A DNA stretch of 64,000 bases from assembly GCA_026397965.1 (NCBI GenBank), contig JAPLTU010000048.1, positions 1 through 64,000 on the forward strand, written 5' to 3'. How positions within the stretch are numbered: position 1 is the first letter of the stretch; each line of letters opens with the position of its first letter. The position numbers and the translations under genes are program-made. Source of the stretch: Verrucomicrobiota bacterium. GTDB taxonomy: Bacteria; Verrucomicrobiota; Verrucomicrobiia; Opitutales; UBA953. The notes beneath the pieces are model-generated. The model worked only from the letters and a program-made list of their open reading frames with translations, had not been told where the DNA came from and did not search any database. Of this stretch, positions 27,280 through 37,710 are shown piece after piece.

Positions 27280-29331
27280 GTGGAAGGCCTGCCTCCTGTC
27301 GATTTTCGCGGCGACCTCAATGATGAGCAGTTCGCCGCGGTCACGTCGCCCCGGGGCCCGGCCCTCGTGCTGGCGGGCGCCGGCTCGGGGAAGACGCGCA
27401 CCCTCACTTACCGGGTCGCCTGGTTGCTCCATCAAGGCGCGCGGCCTTGGGACATCCTCCTGCTAACCTTCACCAATAAATCCGCCAAGGAAATGCTCGA
27501 GCGGGTCGAAGACCTGACCGGTATCCCGCGCGGGCAGTTCTGGGGCGGCACGTTCCATTCCATCGGGCAACGCATCCTGCGACGTAATGCGGCCGTCGCC
27601 AGCCGCTCACCCGACTTCACCATCCTTGACCAAAAAGAATCCGAACACCTTTTTTCCGAAATCGTCAAAGCCGCCGACGGGGCTTTTATCAAAGATAAGA
27701 CTAACCCGAAGGCCGCGGTCATTCTGGACGCCTATTCGCATGCCCGCAACACCCTGCGGCCCCTGCCCGACGTCCTCACCGAACGGCTCGACTGGATGAA
27801 AGGCGGCACGGAAAAACTGCTCAAATTCTGCGCCGACTACGAAGCCGCCAAGAAGGAACGGAACCTCTGCGACTTCGACGACCTGCTGTCGCTCTGGCTC
27901 TTCGTCCTCGAAAACGACCCGACCGTTTTGGCGCACTATCGCCAACGCTTTCAACATATCTTGGTCGACGAATTCCAGGATACGAACCGGCTCCAAAGCC
28001 GCATCATCGACCTCTTGGCGAGCGAACACCAAATCATGGCGGTCGGCGACGACGCCCAGTGCATCTACACTTGGCGCGGGGCCGACTGGGAAAACATCAT
28101 GGCCTTCCCGCAACGGCACCCGGGAACCCAGTTCCACACCATCGACATCAACTATCGCTCGACGCCCGAGATCCTCGATTTCGCCAACGAGATCCTGCGG
28201 CATCGCCCCCAGGTCGATGGCTTTGAACGTAAATTACGTTCGGTCCGCCCGGGCGGGGCCCAACCGACCGTCTTCACCGTCGGCGACACCTCGCAGCAGG
28301 CCAAACTCGTCGGCCGCAAGATCCTGCAACTGCACCACGAGGGACATGCCCTGGCCGATATCCATGTGCTCTACCGGGCGCACTACCAGTCGCTGGAATT
28401 ACAGATGGAACTCAACGCCTTGGGCGTGCCGTTCGTCATCACCAGCGGGCATAAATTCTTCGACCTCATCCATATTAAAGATATTTTAGCACACCTCCGC
28501 TTCGTCCATAATCCGCCCGATCAAGTCGCCCTTTCCCGCCTGCTCTGCTTATTGCCTAAAGTCGGACCGGTCGCGGCCGAGAAGATTGCCAAAGCGGCAA
28601 AGGAAGTGAACGAAGCGCAGGGGCGCGGCCTGGTCCGGGCCTTACGCGATCCCGCGGTGCTCAAACGCGTCCCCGAAACCGCGAAAGACGATTTCAACGA
28701 CCTGACCATCACCCTGGAAGACATGTTAGAAGGCTTGGAAGCGGCCAAGAGCAAGCCGGCGCCGACCAGGCTGGACGCCGACCTCTTCCGGGCCGCCGCC
28801 GACGCCACTTCGCATAAAGTCGCCCGGACTCCCGCGGAAACCGTCCGGGTATGCATCGAAGGCTGGTACGGATCCTTTATCAAAACGATCTTTCCGGACT
28901 GGCGGGAGCGCGAACAAGACCTGCAAGGCCTGATCGGATTTGCCGCCAAATTCGAAGACATCGGCGACCTCGTAGCCCAGGTGGCTTTACTGAACGGCGA
29001 ATCCTCCGACAAGAAAGCGGAACCAGAGGAGGACATGTTACGCCTGACGACCATCCACCAATCCAAAGGTTTGGAGTTCCCCATCGTCTTCCTGCTGGGC
29101 GTCGCGGACGGACTGCTTCCCCTCACCCGGGCCATTGACGATGGCGACGTGGAGGAAGAACGCCGCCTGTTCTACGTGGCCTGTACCCGGGCCGAAAACT
29201 TGCTATACCTTTTCTCCCCTCGTTTTGCGGTATCCGGCGAGGGGTATCGCCCCCTTGACCCTTGCCGTTTCCTTGAGGAAATGAACCCAGATTGCTACGA
29301 ATTGGCGGATTATGCCCATCGGAGGCTATAG
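27280..29331 (+). CDS. UvrD/Rep/PcrA-family superfamily I DNA helicase
   Basis: A 683-aa 3'-5' helicase starting at GTG, 3 nt after lipA. Motifs: NDEQFAAVTSPRGPALVLAG (Q motif region), GAGSGKTRTL (Walker A), LVDEFQDTN (Walker B), VGDDAQCIYTWRGA (III), NYRSTPEIL (IV), TIHQSKGLEFPIVF (V) and YVACTRAENLLYLF (VI). The family acts in excision repair, mismatch repair and removal of recombination intermediates. Which member this is cannot be assigned from sequence alone. Size is near PcrA/UvrD. Confidence 0.93.
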   Translation: MEGLPPVDFRGDLNDEQFAAVTSPRGPALVLAGAGSGKTRTLTYRVAWLLHQGARPWDILLLTFTNKSAKEMLERVEDLTGIPRGQFWGGTFHSIGQRILRRNAAVASRSPDFTILDQKESEHLFSEIVKAADGAFIKDKTNPKAAVILDAYSHARNTLRPLPDVLTERLDWMKGGTEKLLKFCADYEAAKKERNLCDFDDLLSLWLFVLENDPTVLAHYRQRFQHILVDEFQDTNRLQSRIIDLLASEHQIMAVGDDAQCIYTWRGADWENIMAFPQRHPGTQFHTIDINYRSTPEILDFANEILRHRPQVDGFERKLRSVRPGGAQPTVFTVGDTSQQAKLVGRKILQLHHEGHALADIHVLYRAHYQSLELQMELNALGVPFVITSGHKFFDLIHIKDILAHLRFVHNPPDQVALSRLLCLLPKVGPVAAEKIAKAAKEVNEAQGRGLVRALRDPAVLKRVPETAKDDFNDLTITLEDMLEGLEAAKSKPAPTRLDADLFRAAADATSHKVARTPAETVRVCIEGWYGSFIKTIFPDWREREQDLQGLIGFAAKFEDIGDLVAQVALLNGESSDKKAEPEEDMLRLTTIHQSKGLEFPIVFLLGVADGLLPLTRAIDDGDVEEERRLFYVACTRAENLLYLFSPRFAVSGEGYRPLDPCRFLEEMNPDCYELADYAHRRL

Positions 29332-29420
29332 CCTAATTATGACAGTCAGACGGGGGTAGGTGCTTGCCTTTACCAAGGGGTGGCATTTATCAATTAAACC
29401 AAACTTTATACGCCATCGCC

Positions 29421-31010
29421 ATGCCCAAGGTACTCGTTGCTGACAAGATTTCGCCCACCGGAGTCGCCCTCCTCAAAGCCCAACCGGGCTATGAGGTCGT
29501 CGAAGCCTATGGCTCAACTCCCGAACAGGTGCTGAACCTGGTCGCGGATGTGGACGCCATCTTGGTCCGTTCCGAGACCCAGATCACCAAAGAGGTGCTC
29601 GCCGCCGCCAGCCGGCTGGTCTGCGTTGGTCGCGCCGGGGTCGGCGTTGACAATATCGACGTGGATGCCGCCACCGACCGCGGCGTGATCGTCATGAACA
29701 CCCCTTCGGGCAATACCATCGCCACGGCGGAACTTACCTTCACCCACCTGCTCTCGCTCGCCCGTCCAGTCCCCGAAGCCATTCAATCCATGCGCGAAGG
29801 AAAGTGGGATCGTAAGAATCTTTCGGGTACGGAGCTTTTCGGCAAAACTTTGGGCGTGCTTGGACTGGGTCGCATTGGCGCCGAAGTTTCGAAGCGGGCG
29901 CTGGCTTTCGGCATGAAAGTCTCGGCGTACGATCCTTATCTGACGGAAGCACGCGCTAAATCGCTGGGCGTCACCATGGCCACGCTGGATGAAGTCTTTG
30001 CTTTAGCGGATTACATCACGGTGCACATGCCCTTGACCGAACAGACGGAAGGCATGGTCAATACCGCTGCTTTTGCGAAGATGAAGAAAGGCGTAAAAAT
30101 CGTGAACTGCGCCCGGGGTGGCATCGTCGATGAAGCCGCCCTCGCGACCGCTCTGGCTTCTGGCCAATGCGGTGGCTGCGGTTTTGACGTCTTTGTCGAA
30201 GAGCCTCTCACCAAGGATCATCCCTTACGCTCTTTGCCCAAGGCCCACCTCTCACCTCACCTCGGAGCTTCGACCGCCGAAGCTCAGGAGAATGTCGGCG
30301 TCGAAGTAGCCGAAGCCTGCATCACCGTGCTCAGTGGCGGCTCGCCGGCCAACGCGGTGAATCTCCCCTCCGTTGACTCGCAGACTCTCTCGACGATCCG
30401 GCCTTTTCTCAGCCTCGCGGAAAAACTGGGTTCACTCGCCCGCCAGCTGGCCGCCCCCGGACGCATCGAGTCCCTCCGCCTGACCACCTTTGGCGCTGGC
30501 TCGGAACAAGGGGCTTCCGCCATCTCCCGCTCGATTCAACGGGGTTACCTGCGCGGCATCAGCGAGGGCGTCAACGACGTCAACGCTCCGAGCAAACTCA
30601 AAGCTCTCGGCGTGGAAGTCCAATCGATCCGCTCCACCGCCGAAGCCGACTATAAGGAACTTATCTTGATTGAAGTCATCTTGGCGGGAGGAAAATCTGT
30701 CTCCGTCGCCGGTACGATTTTAGGCAAAGCCCAATCACCACGGATCGTCTCCATTAATGGACGGACCTTGGAATTCATCCCTGAAGGCAAACTCTTGCTC
30801 ATCGAAAACCAAGATCAGCCCGGGATCATTGGTTCGCTGGGAACCCTGCTCTCCAAGGATCGCGTGAACATCGCCAACATGGCGCTGAGTCGCACGGGCG
30901 GAGCGAATGCGCTGGCCGTCTACCAACTCGACACCGCGCCTAGCGCCGCCACTCTCGCCGAGATCTTGCGCAATCCGGCGATTGTCAGCGCCAAGTTGCT
31001 CGACGCCTAA
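29421..31010 (+). CDS. serA: D-3-phosphoglycerate dehydrogenase
   Basis: A 529-aa enzyme that oxidises 3-phosphoglycerate with NAD, the first step of serine synthesis. The NAD site is GVLGLGRIGAEVSKRA. Catalytic Arg, Glu and His lie in NCARGGIVDEAAL, VFVEEPL and LSPHLGAST. An intervening regulatory domain and a C-terminal ACT domain (LLIENQDQPGIIGSLGTLL) make it the long form, which is often serine-inhibited. The start is set at ATG 29421 (MPKVLVADKISPTG). It heads the long run of biosynthetic genes to 40753. Confidence 0.96.
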   Translation: MPKVLVADKISPTGVALLKAQPGYEVVEAYGSTPEQVLNLVADVDAILVRSETQITKEVLAAASRLVCVGRAGVGVDNIDVDAATDRGVIVMNTPSGNTIATAELTFTHLLSLARPVPEAIQSMREGKWDRKNLSGTELFGKTLGVLGLGRIGAEVSKRALAFGMKVSAYDPYLTEARAKSLGVTMATLDEVFALADYITVHMPLTEQTEGMVNTAAFAKMKKGVKIVNCARGGIVDEAALATALASGQCGGCGFDVFVEEPLTKDHPLRSLPKAHLSPHLGASTAEAQENVGVEVAEACITVLSGGSPANAVNLPSVDSQTLSTIRPFLSLAEKLGSLARQLAAPGRIESLRLTTFGAGSEQGASAISRSIQRGYLRGISEGVNDVNAPSKLKALGVEVQSIRSTAEADYKELILIEVILAGGKSVSVAGTILGKAQSPRIVSINGRTLEFIPEGKLLLIENQDQPGIIGSLGTLLSKDRVNIANMALSRTGGANALAVYQLDTAPSAATLAEILRNPAIVSAKLLDA

Positions 31011-31015
31011 ATCCG

Positions 31016-31666
31016 ATGGACGGCGCCCTCATTCTCTTAGGCGTATTCGCCGTCTTGGGCTACCTCATCGGTTCGGTCAACTTCGCGGTGCTCGTGGCGA
31101 AGAAGCATGGCGTCGACATCCTGAAAGAAGGCTCGGGTAATCCTGGGGCGACGAACGTCAAACGCGTGCTCGGCAAAGGCCCAGGTAATCTGGTCTTCGG
31201 GCTCGATGTCCTCAAAGGAGCCGTGGGCACGGGCCTTTGCCTGATTCTCGTAAAATTCATCGACGTGCCTAATGCCACCGAAATTGTCTTCCGACTCTCG
31301 ATCGCCGGCTTTGCAGGTACGCTCCTCGGACATTGTTTTTCCTGTTTCCTGAAATTCAAAGGCGGCAAGGGCGTGGCTTCAACGATTGGTGGTCTGCTCG
31401 TCCTGCTGCCGATTCCGATCCTGATCGGTGCCATCCTCTGGCTCACGGCGTTTGCGCTCACGCGCTATGTTTCCGTCGCTTCGCTCCTGCTCGGCATTTC
31501 CCTTCCACTCAGTTGCTGGATGCTCCCGCTCTTCACCTCTCTAAAATTTTTGCCCGCTGAATTTTGGTTCGCTGCGGCCATCGCCGCTTTCAACATCTGG
31601 ACGCACCGCTCGAACATCGGTCGCCTCTTAAATGGTACCGAGAACCGCTTCGTCCAAAAAGCCTAA
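31016..31666 (+). CDS. plsY: Acyl-phosphate:glycerol-3-phosphate acyltransferase
   Basis: A 216-aa integral membrane enzyme making lysophosphatidic acid from acyl-phosphate and glycerol-3-phosphate. The conserved cytoplasmic motifs GSGNPGATNVKRVLGKGPG (active-site loop) and FLKFKGGKGVAST are present among five or six helices. It lies 5 nt after serA. Confidence 0.94.
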   Translation: MDGALILLGVFAVLGYLIGSVNFAVLVAKKHGVDILKEGSGNPGATNVKRVLGKGPGNLVFGLDVLKGAVGTGLCLILVKFIDVPNATEIVFRLSIAGFAGTLLGHCFSCFLKFKGGKGVASTIGGLLVLLPIPILIGAILWLTAFALTRYVSVASLLLGISLPLSCWMLPLFTSLKFLPAEFWFAAAIAAFNIWTHRSNIGRLLNGTENRFVQKA

Positions 31667-31676
31667 CTTTACCGCT

Positions 31677-33008
31677 ATGACCACCCCACGCACCCTCGGC
31701 ATTGGAATACTTGGCTTCGGCACCGTCGGCCAGGGGGTCTGGAAACACCTGACCGAAAAACAGTCCGACCTCGAGTCGCGTCTGGGCGTCAAACTTGACC
31801 TACGCAAAGCGGCCGTCCGTGATTTGAAGAAAAAACGCGGGGTAAAAATCGCTGCTTCCAAGTTAACCAAGAATCCGCTGGAAGTCATCGAAGACCCGAA
31901 TGTCCACGTCGTCTGCGAACTCATCGGCGGCACCACCAAAGCCCGCGAGCTCACCCTGCGGGCCTTGAGCTTGGGCAAAGTCGTGGTCTCCGCCAACAAG
32001 GCCCTCCTTTGCGAACACGGTCCCGAAATCTTCGCCGCGGTCCGCAAGCATGGTGGACAATTCCTCTTCGAAGCCAGCGTCGCCGGCGGCATCCCGATTA
32101 TCAAAGCCATCCGCGAAGGCCTCGTCGCCAACCGTTTCGACCTCATTGTCGGCATCCTAAACGGCACCTGTAACCACATCCTCACGCGCATGGGCGAAGA
32201 TGGTTTATCTTTCGAAGATGCGCTTAAAGAAGCCCAGACCCTTGGTTATGCTGAAGCCGATCCGACCCTCGACGTCGACGGGATTGATGCTTGGCATAAA
32301 GCTTCGATTCTCGCCTGGCTGGCCCACGGTAAATGGGCACCCGCCGCCCGCACCTTGGTCGAAGGCATTCGTAAGATCGGGCCGGCCGATATCGACTTTG
32401 CGCGCAGGTTCGGTTTCGCCCTCAAACACCTCGCGGTGATTCGGCGCGACTTCAAAGCCGGCTGGATGACCGTCGGCGTCTACCCTGCCCTCGTTCCTAA
32501 TCGCGACATCTTAGCCCGGGTTTCCGGAGTTAATAATGGCATCACCTTACGCGGTGACGTCGCGGGGGCTACGACCCTTACCGGCCGCGGCGCCGGCGGT
32601 GATGCTACCGCTTCGGCCGTCATCGGCGACATCGTCGATGCGATTGCAGCCCTTACGGGTGCCGCTCCTCAAGGCCTTTCCAGCGAAGCCCTCGCAACCC
32701 GCGAGAAAGCCGGCCGCGCCCTCCGCATGGCCGACCTCGATGAGATCGTCTCGCCCTTCTATCTCCGACTTTCGCTCCTCGACAAGGCGGGCGTCTCGGA
32801 AGGGGTTTACCGGATTTTCTCCAAGCACAAAGTGTCGATTGCCCGGGTCATCCAATACGAACACCCCAACCAGGGCCGCGGGACCGTCACGCTTTCGACT
32901 TACCCCGTGAGTGAACGCAAAATGTCGGCCGTCCTCATTGAATTGCGCCGCCTCAAAACGGTACTCGAAGAACCCGTCATTCTCCGCATCTTCTCTCCTG
33001 AATCCTAA
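31677..33008 (+). CDS. hom: Homoserine dehydrogenase
   Basis: A 443-aa enzyme reducing aspartate semialdehyde to homoserine, the branch to threonine and methionine. It shows GILGFGTVGQGVW (NAD(P) binding), ANKALL, GTCNHILTRM, and the signature GYAEADPTLDVDGIDAWHK, with a C-terminal ACT regulatory domain. The ATG at 31677 fits the family start; an upstream frame overlapping plsY is rejected. It is 2 nt before lysC, so two steps of the aspartate pathway are coupled. Confidence 0.95.
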   Translation: MTTPRTLGIGILGFGTVGQGVWKHLTEKQSDLESRLGVKLDLRKAAVRDLKKKRGVKIAASKLTKNPLEVIEDPNVHVVCELIGGTTKARELTLRALSLGKVVVSANKALLCEHGPEIFAAVRKHGGQFLFEASVAGGIPIIKAIREGLVANRFDLIVGILNGTCNHILTRMGEDGLSFEDALKEAQTLGYAEADPTLDVDGIDAWHKASILAWLAHGKWAPAARTLVEGIRKIGPADIDFARRFGFALKHLAVIRRDFKAGWMTVGVYPALVPNRDILARVSGVNNGITLRGDVAGATTLTGRGAGGDATASAVIGDIVDAIAALTGAAPQGLSSEALATREKAGRALRMADLDEIVSPFYLRLSLLDKAGVSEGVYRIFSKHKVSIARVIQYEHPNQGRGTVTLSTYPVSERKMSAVLIELRRLKTVLEEPVILRIFSPES

Positions 33009-33010
33009 GG

Positions 33011-34228
33011 ATGTCGCTTATCGTCCAGAAATACGGCGGGACTTCCGTCGGCTCCGTTGACCGCATCCAGAACGTTGCGGCCAAAATCAAAGAGCAGTGG
33101 TCGCAAGGCCATAAGTTAGTTGTCGTGGTGTCCGCCCGCAGTGGCGTCACGAACGACCTGATTGCCCGGGCTAAAGCCCTGTCAAAATTACCAGATGAAC
33201 GCGAAATGGACGTACTTATGTCCCTCGGCGAACAAGAAACCATCGCCCTGACGGTCATGGCCCTGCACGCCATCGGCGTACCGGCGATTTCCCGCACGGG
33301 CGCCCAAGCGGGCATCTTCACCGACGACATCCATACCCGCGCCCGCATCACCCGCATCAGCGGGGGCGACCTTTTGCAACGCCTGGAAGAAGGTAAAGTC
33401 GTGGTGGTCGCCGGCTTCCAAGGCGTCACCGAACTCGGCGAAGTCACGACCCTCGGCCGCGGCGGCTCTGACCTGACGGCTATCGCGGTGGCGGCAGCGA
33501 TCAAAGCCGACCTCTGCCAGATTTTTACCGATGTCGATGGCGTCTACACCGCCGACCCTCGGATCGTTCTGAATGCCAAGAAAATGCCTGAAATCTCCTA
33601 CGAAGAGATGCTCGAACTTGCCTCCAGCGGCTCTAAGGTCATGCAATCACGCTCCGTAGAATTTGCCCAAAAATACAACGTTCCCTTCGAAGTAAGATCC
33701 TCCTTTAACGACCTACCCGGTACCCTTGTGAAAGCCATCGATAAAACCCTCGAAGACGCCGCGATTGCCGGTGTCGCCCTCGACCGTCTCCAGACTCGCG
33801 TCACCGTGAACGACCTGCCGGACAACCCTCAGGCGATCGCCTCGCTCTTCGACGACCTCGGCGAAGCTGGCCTGAGCGTTGACATGATTATTAAAAATCT
33901 TGGAAATGGAGGGAAATCCAACCTCACCTTCTCCGTCACGACGGAGCAATACAGTCGCGTCGAAAAAGTGGTGGGTGACACGCTCAAGAAACTCGGTTCG
34001 GGCTCGGTGCGGTCGGCCGGTGAAATCTCCAAGCTTTCCATCGTCGGCGTCGGGATGATTTCCCACCCCGGCGTGGCGGGTACACTTTTCAAAGCTTTGG
34101 CCTCGGTGGGGATTAACAGCGAATTAATCACGACCTCGGAGATTAAGATCTCGATCGCTCTCGACCCCGCCAAAGCGGATGCGGCGGTGCGGGCGGTTCA
34201 TACGGCCTTCGGTCTCGATAAAGCCTAG
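33011..34228 (+). CDS. lysC: Aspartate kinase
   Basis: A 405-aa monofunctional aspartokinase, first step of the aspartate family. Motifs: IVQKYGGTSVGSVDRIQ at the start, RTGAQAGIFTDD, and GRGGSDLTAIAVAAAI, then DVDGVYTADPRI. Two C-terminal ACT domains (about residues 265-405) indicate feedback control by lysine and/or threonine. Its start is 2 nt after hom. Confidence 0.96.
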   Translation: MSLIVQKYGGTSVGSVDRIQNVAAKIKEQWSQGHKLVVVVSARSGVTNDLIARAKALSKLPDEREMDVLMSLGEQETIALTVMALHAIGVPAISRTGAQAGIFTDDIHTRARITRISGGDLLQRLEEGKVVVVAGFQGVTELGEVTTLGRGGSDLTAIAVAAAIKADLCQIFTDVDGVYTADPRIVLNAKKMPEISYEEMLELASSGSKVMQSRSVEFAQKYNVPFEVRSSFNDLPGTLVKAIDKTLEDAAIAGVALDRLQTRVTVNDLPDNPQAIASLFDDLGEAGLSVDMIIKNLGNGGKSNLTFSVTTEQYSRVEKVVGDTLKKLGSGSVRSAGEISKLSIVGVGMISHPGVAGTLFKALASVGINSELITTSEIKISIALDPAKADAAVRAVHTAFGLDKA

Positions 34229-34280
34229 GAACGGCACTCGCCTCTTGCCCGTCAGGCCTTCCCCAATCACAGTGGCGGGA

Positions 34281-37070
34281 ATGCGACGGTTCACCTTGGC
34301 CACCCTCCTAGCCTGCGCCGGACTTTTCGTGCCCAACGTTCGGGCGCAAGACCTCCCGCCTTCGCTGATCGCTCGCAATGCCGACCTTTCTGGCGGCGAA
34401 CAACCGGAGAGGCGCACCACCCTTGAATTAGCCGAAGAGGCCCTGGCGGCGGGATTATCTTCGACTGCGTCGATGCTCTTCACCCAAGGCCTTGCGGACG
34501 CGCGCCTGAACGAGGCTGACCGGGAAAGGGCAGGACTGGGACTCTCGGCCGCATGCATCGAAAGAACCCGCACCGCGGAAGCTAAAGCTGCCTTAAAGTT
34601 CCTGCCGGCTTCCAGCCGTAAAGCCCTGCGCGAAGCCTTGGTGGCACTCCTTGATAACGATCTCGCCGCTGCCAAACTGCGCGTTGCGGAGATCAATCTG
34701 ACGGAAATCCCTCCACCAGAACTTGCGTGGGTCTATGCGCTCAAATGGATGCTCGCCGCCGCTGAGGGGGATAACTTCGGGATTAACGTCAACTTGGAGG
34801 CCGTCGGAAAAACCTCGGTCTCAGAGGAACAGCGCCAACGCATCGAGATCTTGGGCTATCGAGCCTCCATCATCGCTGGTCAGGTCGAAGAACGGACGGT
34901 TTCAGCGCTCAAAGAACTCTCCGCCGCCGCCAAGAACACCCCGCTGGCTTTCGCCTACTCCCGTAATCTTGCTTTGGCTTTAGCACATCTCAAGCGCCCG
35001 ACCGAAGCCGCCCGGGCTCTGGCCGAAAGCGGCCCGCTGCCCGCCAATCGGCAAGCCGAAGCGGACCTTTTAGCGGGACTCATCCTCGGACCCAATACCA
35101 CGGCCGGACGCGATCGCCTGAAAGACGCCGCCAAGAACCCGGCCAATCCTTCGGTCCGCATCACCGCGATTCATGCCCTCGTTTTTGCCGCCGAAGATGA
35201 ACAAGCGAAGAACAACCCCATCGAAGCCAAGGCCATCAGTAATGAAGTCTACGACTTCCTGATGCGTCATAACGAAGGACAGCTTGCCTTCCTTTGCCCG
35301 CGTGACCCCAAGATTCTTGACGCCATCCACTTAGCCCGCGCGCAACTCATGTTGGTGGCGGGTAATCGCGAAAAAGCCCGCCAAGCGGCGGAAGACTTGC
35401 TCCACGACGTACCGGCCAGCCCGCTCGCCCGAGAAGCGACTCGCACCTTAGCGTTGGCCGCTTGGGGTGATGGTTCTTTTCGATTAGCGGCGAATCACAT
35501 TACGACGCTCTCCGAAGGCACCATCGACACCCGACGCGACAAACTCCGCACGGTGGCCGCCGACTGTCTTTTCTTAGCCAAAGATTACGTGTTAGCCGAA
35601 AAAGCTTATGCCATCATCCAAACCGAGACCACCCTCCCAGACTTAGCCTTTACGGCCTTTCACCAGCGGGTGCAGTGCCTCCTGCTCCAAGGCGATGAAC
35701 CCGCCTTATGGAATCGCACCGCTGAAGTCATCGAAGACGCGTCTCGTAAAAATCGTTTCATTCCGCGCGAACGCCTCTGGATGGCCGTATGGAATCTCAT
35801 CAATGATGCCCGCAAGGCCAATCAGCCGGCGGAAGCGACCCAATTACTCACCCGCCTGACGCCAATCATCAATGACACAAAGATCGATTTCACGCTCCGT
35901 TTCGATTGGCTAAAAGCCTTGATTGCGCTGAGTAACCACCAGCCCGACCAGGCCGCCAAGATTGCGGACAGTATCGCGACTCGCCTGGAAAAACTTCCGC
36001 CCGAAGCCTCGGACGAACTTCGCAAGGCTATCCCGGAACTGAGAGGTCATGTGGCCTTATTAAAAGCCCGCTCCGCCCTCGATACGGGCTCGCTCAAAGG
36101 CATGGAAGAATTGATCTCGTTGCGGAAGAAGTATGGCAAGGTCGCCGCCACGGCCGCCTCCTACCTCGTCGAAGGCCGACACCTCGCCGCCGCAGGAAAA
36201 AATGCCGAAGCGCAGGCTCGCTTCGAAGCCTTAGCGAAAGAATTCCAAGGTGACGCCGCCCTAGCGGAGTTCGCGCAACTCGGGCTCTACGAAGCCGCCG
36301 AGCAAGCCGCGCTCCAAGCCCCCACCGAAGGCGAAGCCAAACTCAAAGATGCGGTCGAACTTTTGGAACGCTTCACCGATAGTTATCCGCTCAGCCCGCT
36401 GATGTTCCGCGTGGCGATGCGCCGGGCCGAAATTCTCCGTTCTTTAGGTGATTTTGATAAAGCGCTTTTAGTGCTCGAAGGCCTGATCCGGAGCAAACCT
36501 TCCGACCCCTCGCGCCCCCAAGCCGAGATGGCCCGGGCTGATTCGCTTTTCGGCTTAGCCGAGCTTCGCCGCGATCGCAATGGTCAGATCGACCGCCAAC
36601 GCATCGCCCGCGCCGCCGCCGCCTATGAACGCGTCGCCGAAGCTTGGTCCAAAGATTCCGACGAAATCCGAATCGAGGCCTGGTACAAATGGTCACTCGC
36701 CTTGATCGAACGGGCCAAAACCGAAACGAACAGTGAAGCGGCGGTAACTCGGCGCGAAGCCCGCACGACTTTGATTCGCCCCCTCAATTTATTACGGTCG
36801 GCCGTCGCCGGTCCAGGTTCGCTCAACACTACGCAACGTTTCAATTCCGCAAGTAAGCTTTGGCTGGCGCGGTCCATCCTGCTCTTAGGAGAAATCAGCG
36901 AACAAGACAACGACCTCGAAGAGGCCTTGGCGGCATACCGAATCATCCCTGAATTAAACCGCAACCTCGCGCCCGGCGAAACCCGCCTCCCCGGTCAAGC
37001 TACGGCCGAAAGCAAACTTGCGACCTTACGCAACTCCGCTTCCAATAACCCCACGAACAAACCCCAATGA
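34281..37070 (+). CDS. Large exported helical-repeat (TPR-like) protein
   Basis: A 929-aa protein with a signal peptide (MRRFTLATLLACAGLFVPNV, then RAQ). The rest is all-alpha, made of Ala-, Leu- and Glu-rich helical pairs typical of tetratricopeptide repeats (AYSRNLALALAHLKRPTEAA; YPLSPLMFRVAMRRAEILR; ALLVLEGLIRSKPSDPSRPQ). It probably scaffolds other proteins in the periplasm. It overlaps the ExbB-like gene by 4 nt, suggesting a partnership with that membrane pair. No enzymatic motif is seen. The ATG at 34281 follows GGCGGG. Confidence 0.78.
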   Translation: MRRFTLATLLACAGLFVPNVRAQDLPPSLIARNADLSGGEQPERRTTLELAEEALAAGLSSTASMLFTQGLADARLNEADRERAGLGLSAACIERTRTAEAKAALKFLPASSRKALREALVALLDNDLAAAKLRVAEINLTEIPPPELAWVYALKWMLAAAEGDNFGINVNLEAVGKTSVSEEQRQRIEILGYRASIIAGQVEERTVSALKELSAAAKNTPLAFAYSRNLALALAHLKRPTEAARALAESGPLPANRQAEADLLAGLILGPNTTAGRDRLKDAAKNPANPSVRITAIHALVFAAEDEQAKNNPIEAKAISNEVYDFLMRHNEGQLAFLCPRDPKILDAIHLARAQLMLVAGNREKARQAAEDLLHDVPASPLAREATRTLALAAWGDGSFRLAANHITTLSEGTIDTRRDKLRTVAADCLFLAKDYVLAEKAYAIIQTETTLPDLAFTAFHQRVQCLLLQGDEPALWNRTAEVIEDASRKNRFIPRERLWMAVWNLINDARKANQPAEATQLLTRLTPIINDTKIDFTLRFDWLKALIALSNHQPDQAAKIADSIATRLEKLPPEASDELRKAIPELRGHVALLKARSALDTGSLKGMEELISLRKKYGKVAATAASYLVEGRHLAAAGKNAEAQARFEALAKEFQGDAALAEFAQLGLYEAAEQAALQAPTEGEAKLKDAVELLERFTDSYPLSPLMFRVAMRRAEILRSLGDFDKALLVLEGLIRSKPSDPSRPQAEMARADSLFGLAELRRDRNGQIDRQRIARAAAAYERVAEAWSKDSDEIRIEAWYKWSLALIERAKTETNSEAAVTRREARTTLIRPLNLLRSAVAGPGSLNTTQRFNSASKLWLARSILLLGEISEQDNDLEEALAAYRIIPELNRNLAPGETRLPGQATAESKLATLRNSASNNPTNKPQ

Positions 37071-37708
37071 GCCGCGCCTTCTCTTTCCCTTTTGATGCCG
37101 GTCCGTTCGTCTGGCTCCTGCTTATCCTCGCCTTTCTCGCCCTGGTCTTCGTCGTCGAACGGGCTATGTTCCTCCATCGCGGCTTGGTCCTTTCTTCCGA
37201 CTTCATCGAAGGCGTCCGCAACAACCTGCGCGCAGGTCGACCCTTAGAAGCACTCGCCGCTTGCGAAGAATCGCCGGGGCCGGTCCCCCGCGTCGTCAAA
37301 GCTGCTCTGCTCCGAGCTGCCAACGGCGACGTCGCCATGCGCGATGCGGCCACCGAAGCGGCCTTGCTCGAATTACCCGTCTTAGAGCGTCGGCTTGGCA
37401 CTATTTCTGCGATCGGGCGCATCGCCCCTCTCCTGGGCTTAGCTGGGGCCGTGTTTTCAGGATTTCACCTCGCCACTGCCCTGCGCGACGGAAGCGTCTA
37501 TGCCTCTGCCGACTTCTTACTGCTCGACGTCCAAGCCGCGCTGGCGACCGCTGGCTTCTCGTTGGTCATCGCTGCCGCTTGTTCACTCTCTCATCATTTC
37601 CTCGTCGGCCGCGTCCGCTCCATCGTGATGGAAATGGAAATCGCTGCTCATGCAATTATCACCTTTGTACGGCACGAACTTCCCGCTGACAAAACCAAGC
37701 CCATCTAA
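37067..37708 (+). CDS. exbB: MotA/TolQ/ExbB-family membrane protein
   Basis: A 213-aa protein with three membrane segments in ExbB order (residues ~12-32, ~122-145, ~158-182). The conserved block reads RIAPLLGLAGAVFSGFHLA. In E. coli ExbB the matching GTV carries Thr148, a proton-path residue; here it is GAV, so that Thr is Ala. The second Thr position (ALATAG, compare EALLATA) is kept. With the downstream ExbD-like protein it should form a small ion-driven or structural inner-membrane complex. Confidence 0.8.
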   Translation: MSRAFSFPFDAGPFVWLLLILAFLALVFVVERAMFLHRGLVLSSDFIEGVRNNLRAGRPLEALAACEESPGPVPRVVKAALLRAANGDVAMRDAATEAALLELPVLERRLGTISAIGRIAPLLGLAGAVFSGFHLATALRDGSVYASADFLLLDVQAALATAGFSLVIAAACSLSHHFLVGRVRSIVMEMEIAAHAIITFVRHELPADKTKPI

Positions 37709-37710
37709 TC